From an uncultured Clostridia bacterium (GTDB lineage Bacteria > Bacillota > Clostridia > Oscillospirales > Ruminococcaceae): a DNA stretch of 64,000 nt. This document shows positions 16,073-23,201 of the stretch, in pieces; the stretch's first letter is position 1, and each line of letters starts with the position of its first letter. The notes under the pieces were generated by a model. That model ran no database searches and was not told the DNA's origin. It saw only the letters and a program-made list of their open reading frames with translations. The translations under genes and the position numbers were made by a program. The stretch is from positions 41,307 through 105,306 of the forward strand of contig CANAQK010000001.1 in NCBI GenBank assembly GCA_947363605.1, written 5' to 3'.

Positions 16073-16546
16073 ATGAGCGAAATTTTAACAGATCAGGAAG
16101 CCGGCGGCGTAGACGGAATGCAGGGCCAGTATCTGACCTTTTCCATCTGTGATGTGCTTTACGGCGTAGAGCTTCTGCGTGTTATTGATATTATTATGAT
16201 CCAGTCTATTACCCATGTCCCTCATCTTCCGAACTATATCAAGGGGATTATCAACCTTCGGGGCAGTGTGGTCCCGGTTATTGACGCCCGGATCAAGCTC
16301 AACCAGGAAGAGGCCGAATACGACGACAAAAACTGTATCATTATTCTGGACATCAACGGGCCTCATGTGGGGATGATCGTTGACCGGGTGGCCGAGGTTG
16401 TTTCCCCGGAACCCGATGACCTTTCCATCCCGCCCAAAGTGGAGGCCAGCGGGCGAAACCATTACCTGACCTCTGTTGCGAATATTGACAACAAAATCAT
16501 TCTGAACCTCGATTGTGAGAAGTTCTTCTTGGACGACATTGCTTAA
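16073..16546 (+). CDS. cheW: chemotaxis coupling protein CheW
   Basis: Links receptors to CheA. The 157-residue single CheW domain has the typical core: YLTFSICDVLYGVELLRVID, then ITHVPHLPNYIKGIINLRGS, VVPVIDARIKL and VDRVAEVV. A strong AGGAG lies upstream and cheR starts 15 bases after its stop. Confidence 0.97.
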   Translation: MSEILTDQEAGGVDGMQGQYLTFSICDVLYGVELLRVIDIIMIQSITHVPHLPNYIKGIINLRGSVVPVIDARIKLNQEEAEYDDKNCIIILDINGPHVGMIVDRVAEVVSPEPDDLSIPPKVEASGRNHYLTSVANIDNKIILNLDCEKFFLDDIA

Positions 16547-16561
16547 AAGGAGGTTCGAAGC

Positions 16562-17383
16562 ATGGCAGCAAACAGTATGATTGAGTTGAGCGATCAGGAA
16601 TTGGTAGAGCTCAGCCGGTTTGTTGAAGAAAAATATGGGATCGTCCTGATTAAGAAAAAGATGCTGATCCAGGGCCGGCTGTCCCATATGCTCCGGGAAC
16701 GGGGAATTACTTCATTTCGGGATTATATGAATATCCTGTATAAGGACACGACCAATACCGAAATTACCAGTTTTCTCAATAAAATTACGACGAACCATTC
16801 CTATTTCATGCGGGAATCTGAACATTTTGACTTCCTGACCAAACAGGTGCTCCCTTATCTGGAAGCAAACCGTCCCAGCAAAGTACTCCGGATCTGGAGC
16901 GCCGGATGCTCAGCTGGGCAGGAAGCTTATACGGTTGCCATGGCGATCGACGAATATTTCGGTACGCGCAAGGCCGGATGGGATACTTCCATTCTGGCTA
17001 CCGATATTTCCATGAACGTACTGTCCCGCGCGAAAGCCGCCGTATATCCTGCCGCCGATATCAAAGATATTTCCCCGCAGTGGCGGAGCAAATATTTCGT
17101 TCAGAAAGGGGCCGACCAGTTCCAGGTCTGCGATAAAATTCGTAAAGAAGTTATTTTCCGCCCCTTCAACCTGATGGATCCGATCCCGTTCAAAAATCCT
17201 TTTGACCTGATTCTCTGCCGAAATGTCATGATCTATTTTGATATGGAGACTAAAGAAAAGCTGGTGGAACGGTTTTATAATCATACGGTTTCCGGCGGTT
17301 ATCTGTTTATTGGGCATTCCGAAGGCATTAATCGCTCCGCTACCCGTTTTCAGTATATTAAACCGGCTATTTATCGAAAATAA
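16562..17383 (+). CDS. cheR: chemoreceptor methyltransferase CheR
   Basis: Transfers methyl groups from S-adenosylmethionine to glutamates of chemoreceptors for adaptation. The 273-residue protein has the N-terminal helical CheR domain, then the Rossmann-type domain with the SAM motif RIWSAGCSAGQEAYTVAM and the conserved DLILCRNVMIYFD. It lies between cheW and cheB, with a good AGGAGG. Confidence 0.97.
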   Translation: MAANSMIELSDQELVELSRFVEEKYGIVLIKKKMLIQGRLSHMLRERGITSFRDYMNILYKDTTNTEITSFLNKITTNHSYFMRESEHFDFLTKQVLPYLEANRPSKVLRIWSAGCSAGQEAYTVAMAIDEYFGTRKAGWDTSILATDISMNVLSRAKAAVYPAADIKDISPQWRSKYFVQKGADQFQVCDKIRKEVIFRPFNLMDPIPFKNPFDLILCRNVMIYFDMETKEKLVERFYNHTVSGGYLFIGHSEGINRSATRFQYIKPAIYRK

Positions 17384-17440
17384 ACCAGGCCGGGCTAATT
17401 TGCAAAGGCTTTTCAAAGCCGGAAAGGATTGGTTCAACAC

Positions 17441-18508
17441 ATGACACCTCCGCAAAAAAAAATCCGGGTTTTGATTGTCGATGACTCCCTGCTTTTCCGT
17501 CAAACGCTGGCCTCACGGCTGGCTACGGATCCAGCCATTGAAATTGTCGGCACTGCGGTTGATTCTTTTGACGCAATGCAGAAGATCAAAGCGCTTCGGC
17601 CAGACGCAGTAACACTGGATGTTGAAATGCCTAAAATGAACGGCATTGAGTTTCTGAAGCGCCTAATCCCAATTCATCCCATACCGGTCATCGTCGTCAG
17701 TTCCCTTCCATTGAATGTACTGGACGCGTTGGAGGCAGGTGCGGTAGACTTCGTTGAAAAGCCGAAGGTGCAGGGTGGCGAAGATTTGCAGCGTTTTGTC
17801 CGGGACTTGGCCGGAAAGCTGAAAATCGCCGCATTGGCCCATGTCCGTATGCGTCCGGCGCCCGGTGCCCCGCCCGTTCCGGCGCCTCGCAAGGTCAGTC
17901 TTTTGAACTCCGCGCGGAACGTCAGCTCGCTGATCGCTATTGGTGCTTCCACTGGGGGTACAGATGCCATTCTTGAGGTTGTTAAAAACCTGCCGGCTAC
18001 TACACCCGGTGTCGTTGTTGTACAACATATGCCGCCGGTATTTACCCGGATGTATGCAGACCGGCTGGATAAAATCTGCCCCATGAAGGTCAAAGAAGCT
18101 GAAGATATGGACCGTGTTCAGCGCGGCCGGATTCTGATTGCCCCAGGTGGGTTCCAGCTGCGTGTGGCCAAAGATGTCAACGGCTATTATGTCCGCCTGT
18201 CGGAACAGGGAGTCAAGCTGAACGGGCATTGCCCTTCCGTTACAGTCATGTTTGATTCCGTTGCCCCGATTGCAGGCAAAAACGCAATCGGTGTTATCCT
18301 GACCGGCATGGGCGCTGATGGCGCGCAGGGGCTGCTGAATATGCGGCAGGCCGGCGCTTATACCATCGGCCAGGATAAAGACAGCTGCGTGGTTTACGGG
18401 ATGCCGCAGGCCGCGTATAATATGGGCGCTGTTGCCAAACAAGCCCCGCTGGACAAGATCGCCGGGGAGATTATCTCACGGTTAAATGCCGGAAGTCTAA
18501 ACGGATAA
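17441..18508 (+). CDS. cheB: chemotaxis methylesterase/deamidase CheB
   Basis: Removes receptor methyl groups and deamidates glutamines. The 355-residue protein has an N-terminal receiver domain (VLIVDDSLLF, phospho-acceptor in LDVEMPKMNG), a linker, and the esterase domain. The esterase domain carries the catalytic triad regions: Ser in IGASTGGT, His in VVQHMPPVFT and Asp in LTGMGADGAQGL. The ATG at 17441 is chosen because AAGGA is about 12 bases upstream; the TTG at 17429 overlaps it. It is the last gene of the thrS-cheA-cheW-cheR-cheB run. Confidence 0.96.
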   Translation: MTPPQKKIRVLIVDDSLLFRQTLASRLATDPAIEIVGTAVDSFDAMQKIKALRPDAVTLDVEMPKMNGIEFLKRLIPIHPIPVIVVSSLPLNVLDALEAGAVDFVEKPKVQGGEDLQRFVRDLAGKLKIAALAHVRMRPAPGAPPVPAPRKVSLLNSARNVSSLIAIGASTGGTDAILEVVKNLPATTPGVVVVQHMPPVFTRMYADRLDKICPMKVKEAEDMDRVQRGRILIAPGGFQLRVAKDVNGYYVRLSEQGVKLNGHCPSVTVMFDSVAPIAGKNAIGVILTGMGADGAQGLLNMRQAGAYTIGQDKDSCVVYGMPQAAYNMGAVAKQAPLDKIAGEIISRLNAGSLNG

Positions 18509-18540
18509 AATCCGGACGGACAGCATCCGGAATGGAGAAG

Positions 18541-18570
18541 AAGGCCTCTGAGGGAACCCTCAGAGGCCTT
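18541..18570 (+). terminator. terminator of the chemotaxis operon
   Basis: A perfect 14-bp stem (AAGGCCTCTGAGGG / CCCTCAGAGGCCTT) with a 2-base loop, 32 bases after cheB. The T run is weak. Confidence 0.75.
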
Positions 18571-18677
18571 TGTGCTGCCGTTTTATACTGGAAAATTGTT
18601 TCGGCAAATATTCTATTTTTTAATAAATAATTCATACTAATTTAAACAATATACTCTTGTACTTTGTTATTATAAAT

Positions 18678-18697
18678 ATAAAGAATGCATTCTTTAT
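18678..18697. promoter_or_regulatory. 20-bp perfect palindrome upstream of the small exported protein
   Basis: ATAAAGAATGCATTCTTTAT is perfectly self-complementary and lies in a very AT-rich stretch 36 bases before the start codon. A dimeric repressor or activator site is possible. No convincing -35/-10 pair could be fixed here. Confidence 0.45.
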
Positions 18698-18733
18698 TAA
18701 AAAAAAAAACAAAATACACAAAGGATGGTTTTT

Positions 18734-19090
18734 ATGAAAAGCAAAAAACTTTTAGCTCTATTGGGATCCATTGCTTTGGCTGTTGCTGTTATGATGCCGG
18801 GTGCTGCCTATGCTGCCGCACCAGAGACGGACCAGAATTCCATGCAAAAAAATGAAACGGAATGGATTGCTTCAGAAGAAAAACCCATGATTTATTATTA
18901 TTTTGATGAAAAAGCAGTCTATAAAGTCAGCAAAAAGCAATTCGACGAAATCCGTGAAAAGCATAATTTGGATGAGGTTGTTGCCCGGGATGGTTTGAAG
19001 CCTGTACCTCAAAAAGCCCAAAAAAACAAACCTGCGGTAAACGAAAACGAAATGAGAACGACAGCAGATACACGTATGACTGGCAGATGA
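18734..19090 (+). CDS. small exported protein, N-terminal part ending at an in-frame TGA
   Basis: 118 residues with a classical signal peptide: KSKK, a hydrophobic stretch, then AYA-AAPE as the likely cleavage site. The mature part is charged and Lys/Glu-rich, with a MIYYYFDEKAVYKVS stretch and no recognised family. The start ATG at 18734 has AAAGG upstream. The same frame continues past the TGA at 19088-19090 into 100 codons of beta-rich sequence ending at 19393, with no second stop. The two parts therefore look like one gene broken by a single nonsense codon. The segment is AT-rich compared with its neighbours, which suggests acquisition from elsewhere. Confidence 0.6.
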   Translation: MKSKKLLALLGSIALAVAVMMPGAAYAAAPETDQNSMQKNETEWIASEEKPMIYYYFDEKAVYKVSKKQFDEIREKHNLDEVVARDGLKPVPQKAQKNKPAVNENEMRTTADTRMTGR

Positions 19091-19126
19091 ACAATCAGTA
19101 GAAATACCATAAAGCCCAATTCTAAA

Positions 19127-19393
19127 ATGACTTATTCGATGTCTAACGGAAACACTTTTACTGTTGGCAATGGAGAGGAAATTGGAGCTTCGATTGAGCC
19201 GAAGGAGAGCTGCTGGCTGACGGTAGGCGCAACGGGTACAAAGGATTTTGAAATAACAGGATATGTCGATAAGAAAGGTGTTTACGGAATCACTATTTCA
19301 ACAGATACACCAGGCGGCTATAGAATTTATGCTCAAAATGATAACGACTATACAATTACGGGTAGTGGCATTGTCAACATTAGTAAAATTTGA
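19127..19393 (+). pseudogene. C-terminal part of the small exported protein beyond the in-frame stop
   Basis: In the same frame as the preceding gene, after only 12 codons, an 88-codon stretch starts MTYSMSNGNTFTVGNG and ends in INISKI-like residues. Alternating polar and hydrophobic residues with many Gly, Thr and Asn suggest a beta-sandwich. The ATG at 19127 has no ribosome binding site, so independent translation is doubtful. Most likely it is the rest of a gene interrupted by TGA at 19088. A true short gene cannot be ruled out. Confidence 0.5.
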
Positions 19394-19424
19394 TTTTTAT
19401 TGAAAAGTAATTTTTTCAGGTAAC

Positions 19425-19455
19425 AGCCCCCTTTGAGCAATGCTCAGAGGGGGCT
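19425..19455 (+). terminator. terminator of the small exported protein gene
   Basis: A stem of about 14 bp (AGCCCCCTTTGAGC / GCTCAGAGGGGGCT) with one mismatch and a 3-base loop. A weak T-containing tail follows. Confidence 0.7.
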
Positions 19456-19480
19456 CCTTATCTGGTAGCTTTAGCACAAA

Positions 19481-19524
19481 GATAACAGGCCAAGGAGAGC
19501 CCAAACTCTCCTTGGCCTGTTATC
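19481..19524 (-). terminator. terminator of the fla/che operon after cheD
   Basis: A perfect 19-bp stem (GATAACAGGCCAAGGAGAG and its complement) with a 6-base loop, about 50 bases after the cheD stop. It is the longest perfect hairpin seen and closes the operon that starts near 44 kb. Confidence 0.85.
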
Positions 19525-19573
19525 TTCCCACTTTTTCAATTTTCCGGGGAAAATCCACATCCGGGTAAGCCGG

Positions 19574-20068
19574 TCAATAAACCCATTCGCCCTTTTTAAC
19601 CGACTTTACTTTCATCGCACCATTTTCCCCATAAAAGAAAACGGTCCGTCCATAATCTTTCCCCGTGTCTTCCGCAATAATGGGAATATGCAGCTGCGCC
19701 AGCGTCTGTTTGACAGACTGCACATTCCGCGCACCGATATTACCCAAATCGGAGCTCGCACTTTTAAACGCAAACATCTGCGCCCCGCCTGCAATCTTTG
19801 CTTTCAGATTGGCCCGGTGGGCTCCCATGCCTTCCATTTTTTTAACCAGCAACACAATTCCAGTATCTGCAAATTTCATTGCCTCTTTCAAATCCATATT
19901 ACGGCTCATGCTGCTGGAGGGAAGCAATATATGCGCTAATCCTGCGATCTTTGTCGCTGAATCATAAAGACAAATTCCTGCGCAGGAACCCAGCGCATAA
20001 GTAACCAAAACATCCGGAGAGCGGACCGCGTTCAAATCCGCAATCCCTACCGTTATTGTTTTACTCAT
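19574..20068 (-). CDS. cheD: chemoreceptor glutamine deamidase CheD
   Basis: The 164-residue enzyme deamidates receptor glutamines and binds CheC. The catalytic Cys is in LGSCAGICLYD, the His in GLAHILLPSS, and the family's GGAQMF and N.....L segments follow. Its start overlaps the cheC stop by 4 bases (ATGA type), the usual coupled arrangement, because CheC and CheD act as a feedback pair in adaptation. Confidence 0.97.
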   Translation of the reverse strand: MSKTITVGIADLNAVRSPDVLVTYALGSCAGICLYDSATKIAGLAHILLPSSSMSRNMDLKEAMKFADTGIVLLVKKMEGMGAHRANLKAKIAGGAQMFAFKSASSDLGNIGARNVQSVKQTLAQLHIPIIAEDTGKDYGRTVFFYGENGAMKVKSVKKGEWVY

Positions 20069-20688
20069 ACTTCAATCCCCAGATTCGTCATAATTTTTTT
20101 CAGAGAATCCACATCCGGAATCATTAGAACATGGCTGGAGCTTTCCTGGCCATTTCTGTTGAACTCATCTTCAATAAAAATTACCTTATCGCCGATATTG
20201 GCATAATGAATCGCCGGGACGCTCAAAATAGCGCCAGCCATATCCACACAAACAGATGGAACCGAAATGTTGATCTGCAGGTCAGCCATCTCAGAAATTG
20301 CATTCACATAAGACCCCGCCATAATGTTGCCGATTTCCTGGATGGCGGACTGGCACATTTCATCCATCTCCGCTACACTGCCATATCCTTCGCCCATCAA
20401 AGCAGACAGCGTAACATCCGCAAATTCCTGCTCCAGCAAAAACATCAGCATCCCCTGGACATCGTCTTCCATCATCAGCATTAACCCGACAATCATGGTT
20501 TCCGGGCCGCCCAATGCTTCTACCACATCGTTATAATCCAAAATACGGATCTTCGGCACTGCAATATTGATGGGATGCATCAGCATCGCCGAAAGAGCAG
20601 TTGCCGCATTGCCCGAACCGATATTCCCGATTTCACGCAGCACATCAATTTGAATTTCATTCAATTCATCCAAAGCACGAATAGCCAT
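20065..20688 (-). CDS. cheC: CheY-P phosphatase CheC
   Basis: Dephosphorylates CheY-P and recruits CheD. The 207-residue protein has both phosphatase motifs of the family with the key Glu and Asn: LREIGNIGSGNA near residue 16 and IQEIGNIMAGSY near residue 117. A strong AGGAG lies upstream. Its place after the rod/hook genes and before cheD is typical for Gram-positive flagellar operons. Confidence 0.97.
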   Translation of the reverse strand: MAIRALDELNEIQIDVLREIGNIGSGNAATALSAMLMHPINIAVPKIRILDYNDVVEALGGPETMIVGLMLMMEDDVQGMLMFLLEQEFADVTLSALMGEGYGSVAEMDEMCQSAIQEIGNIMAGSYVNAISEMADLQINISVPSVCVDMAGAILSVPAIHYANIGDKVIFIEDEFNRNGQESSSHVLMIPDVDSLKKIMTNLGIEV

Positions 20689-20705
20689 TCTCCTGCTCCT
20701 TCAAT

Positions 20706-21479
20706 CTATCGTAAGTTATTCAGTATTTCTTCCAGTTCGTCTGCGGTCTGTACTAGGCGCGCGCTGAATTGATAGCCTCTTTGCGCCTTGATGATATTGG
20801 TCATTTCATCTGAAACATTCACTGCGGACTGCTCCAGCGTATTGCTGAGCAAATCGTAATCCTTTACGCCTGCCGCCTGGGTAGAGTAAGCCGCACCGGA
20901 TTCCGCCGTTGCCAAAAAGCTGCTGCCTTGTGTCGGCTCCAGCCCCAGCTGATTGGGGAAGCGGTAAATCCCCAGCCGGTCCTTGACCCCTTTCAGATCG
21001 TAGTTCTGAGTTGTCCCGGTTGCTTCTCCGGTAGTTTGATCCTTGACGGTTTCCAAGGGAAGATTGATCCGCTTGCCCGCGCCGTCCAGCACATAAGAGC
21101 CGTCCCAAGTTACCAGATAGCCGGCGTCATTTTCCACACTGATCCCGAAGTTGCCGTTACGGGTATACTGGGTCTGGCCATCCCGCTCTATGGCAAAAAA
21201 TCCGTCCCCTACAATGGTGAAATCCAGCTCCCGGTTGGTCTGGTTCAGGTTTCCCTGATCCATCAGCAGCTGGCGGCGGTCCGCTTTTACACCGTGGCCG
21301 GTCAAGCGGATGTTCTCTTCATCGTGCAGTGCCATTTTTGTATAAATCAGGTCCTCAAACTGGGAACGCACCGTCTTGAAACCGACGGTAGAAACATTCG
21401 CCATGTTATGCGCGACTGTATCCATTTCGGCTTGGTAAGCCATCAGGCCAGACGCGCCGGAAAAAAAACCAATATTCAT
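20706..21479 (-). CDS. flagellar hook-basal body protein, FlgF/FlgG family (FlhP-like)
   Basis: An axial protein of the rod/hook. The 257-residue protein has the N-terminal signature AYQAEMDTVAHNMANVSTVGFK and F.DLIYTKM, the central DFTIVGDGFFAI and YTRNGNF, and the C-terminal AVNVSDEMTNIIKAQRGYQ helix. It closely follows a second family member, as with flhO-flhP of Bacillus subtilis. FlgG-like features (the F.DL.Y segment) suggest the distal rod, but the exact subtype is uncertain. Confidence 0.9.
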   Translation of the reverse strand: MNIGFFSGASGLMAYQAEMDTVAHNMANVSTVGFKTVRSQFEDLIYTKMALHDEENIRLTGHGVKADRRQLLMDQGNLNQTNRELDFTIVGDGFFAIERDGQTQYTRNGNFGISVENDAGYLVTWDGSYVLDGAGKRINLPLETVKDQTTGEATGTTQNYDLKGVKDRLGIYRFPNQLGLEPTQGSSFLATAESGAAYSTQAAGVKDYDLLSNTLEQSAVNVSDEMTNIIKAQRGYQFSARLVQTADELEEILNNLR

Positions 21480-21574
21480 GTCAATTCCCCTTTTTGCTGC
21501 AAATAGTATGTTCTGCTTATCACGTTACCATGAAAACTGCCGTATTGCAACTGTTTTCATCGATTTTTTTAAAA

Positions 21575-22327
21575 TCAAAGCTTCGCAATGGTGGTGGCCG
21601 CTTTCTGAGTCATCTCATCAATGGTTTTCAGCGCTGTACTGCACGCTTGGAGCGCACGGTTTGCCTCCATAACCTGGACCCATTCCCGGTTGACATCAAG
21701 CCCCGAGGTTTCCAAAAATCCCTGCGCGACCTTGGCGTCTGCCCAAGGCGTATCAGCGTTTTCCGCGCCTTCCTTAGCCCGATACAGCCCATTGGAATAT
21801 TTTTCAACCTGGTCTACCCCAGGCCAAGTGACCAGGATCTGATCAATCCGCTGGTTTTCCGCATTGTAAACGGTCCCATCCGAAGTGACTGTGAAATCAG
21901 AGGTATTCACTTTCAGGGGGCCGTTTTTCCCCATCACCCGGCCGGAGCCTTTCAAATACAAATAGCCTTCACTGTCAATATCAAAGCCGCCGTTCCGGGT
22001 AAGGTAAATTTCACCTTCCTCATCCTGGATATTGAAAAAGCCTGCGCCGTCCAGCGAAATATCCAGCGGACGGAGCGTCTCCTGCAGCAGCCCGCTGTCC
22101 AGCAGGACGGGTATTTCCTCTACCAGGCGGATCGGCGATGTTGAACCGATATGCGTCTTGCCATAGGCATCCTTCCGGATGGCGTATTCATAATCAAATG
22201 TGGTCGTAACCACCCGTTCCGCCTGATAGCCCGGCGTTTTATGGTTGACAATGTTGTTGGTCAGCACATCCAGCGTGCGTTCCTGCGTCAGCATTCCCGC
22301 CGCCGCGGTATAATATCCAGGTAACAT
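21575..22327 (-). CDS. flagellar hook-basal body protein, FlgF/FlgG family (FlhO-like)
   Basis: The 250-residue rod/hook protein has MLTQERTLDVLTNNIVNHKTPGY at the start, DISLDGAGFFNI and YLTRNGGFDIDSEGYLYLKG in the middle, and the C-terminal GLDVNREWVQVMEANRALQ helix. These are the family's three conserved segments. It resembles FlgF/FlhO more than FlgG. It lies directly downstream of fliA (7 bases). Confidence 0.9.
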   Translation of the reverse strand: MLPGYYTAAAGMLTQERTLDVLTNNIVNHKTPGYQAERVVTTTFDYEYAIRKDAYGKTHIGSTSPIRLVEEIPVLLDSGLLQETLRPLDISLDGAGFFNIQDEEGEIYLTRNGGFDIDSEGYLYLKGSGRVMGKNGPLKVNTSDFTVTSDGTVYNAENQRIDQILVTWPGVDQVEKYSNGLYRAKEGAENADTPWADAKVAQGFLETSGLDVNREWVQVMEANRALQACSTALKTIDEMTQKAATTIAKL

Positions 22328-22334
22328 TTTTGCT

Positions 22335-23123
22335 TCATCCTTTCATATACTTTTCCAATGGTTCCCGCAGCTTCATAATCGCCCGGCTGTTGATCTGTGA
22401 AATACGCTGTTCGGTCACCTGCATGACCGCCGCGATTTCCGAGAGCTTCAGATGCTCGTAATAATACAGGCTGATGACGGTACGTTCCCGCTCCGTCAGC
22501 GAATCGAGCGCCTTTTCCAGGATTTCATGCAGCTCCTGCTGATAAATATTATTTTCAGGCCCAGCTTCCCCCCCCATGGAATGCTCCAGCACATCCCCCA
22601 TCTGGGTGGTGTTTTGAAGCAGCTCCTCAAAGGAAAACATGACCGAGTTGGAAATTTCACTATAATAACGGGAAAGCGCCTGAAGCGAAATATCCATCCG
22701 CTCCGCGATCTCCTTGGGCGTAGGTTCCCGCAGCAGCTCGTTGCAGAGCTCGTCGTGTACCTGTGCCAGATGCTTAGCTGTCATCCGGACCCGGCGGGGC
22801 AGCCAATCCTGCTTGCGTACAAAGTCGATTACCGCGCCCCGAACCCGCATAAACGCATAGGATTCAAACTTGATCCCTTTGTCCGGGTCAAAACGCTCAA
22901 TGCAGTTAATCAGGGCCAGGATCCCCTGGTTGACGATATCCTCATGCTGGGCAAAGTTGGAAAAAACACCCCGCATTTGTCCGGCAACCGTTTTGGCAAT
23001 GTAGCTGTAATACAATACCAGCTGATTGCGCACCTGTACACTTCCGGTTTGCTTATATTTTTCCATGAGGCTGATCGGATCCACATCCGGGGTTTTAGAC
23101 TCCGTTTCAAATTCCTGATTCAC
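22335..23123 (-). CDS. fliA: flagellar sigma factor sigma-28
   Basis: Directs RNA polymerase to late flagellar and chemotaxis promoters and is held back by FlgM. The 262-residue protein has region 2 (SNFAQHEDIVNQGILALI, then FDPDKGIKFESYAFMRVRGA), region 3 (LREPTPKEIAERM) and the region 4 helix-turn-helix (LSEIAAVMQVTEQRISQIN). The GTG start has AGGAGG. Five sites with a matching sigma-28 pattern are found in this window (near 0.3, 3.5, 11.8 and two near 45.5 kb). flhF and flhG, which often lie between flhA and this gene, are absent. Confidence 0.97.
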   Translation of the reverse strand: MNQEFETESKTPDVDPISLMEKYKQTGSVQVRNQLVLYYSYIAKTVAGQMRGVFSNFAQHEDIVNQGILALINCIERFDPDKGIKFESYAFMRVRGAVIDFVRKQDWLPRRVRMTAKHLAQVHDELCNELLREPTPKEIAERMDISLQALSRYYSEISNSVMFSFEELLQNTTQMGDVLEHSMGGEAGPENNIYQQELHEILEKALDSLTERERTVISLYYYEHLKLSEIAAVMQVTEQRISQINSRAIMKLREPLEKYMKG

Positions 23124-23201
23124 CGATAAAACCTCCTTTTCTGCAACAGTCCAAATAGGCAGCGGCCTTGCGTTCCCGGCCTCCTCGTCCCGGAAAATAC
23201 G

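Noticed and set aside
14050-16074. Long antisense reading frame across cheA (674 codons)
   Set aside because: No ribosome binding site or recognisable domain; it mirrors the codon pattern of cheA on the other strand.
19088-19090. Selenocysteine or other UGA recoding in the small exported protein
   Set aside because: No hairpin follows the TGA at the proper distance and no selenocysteine genes are seen; a nonsense mutation is simpler.
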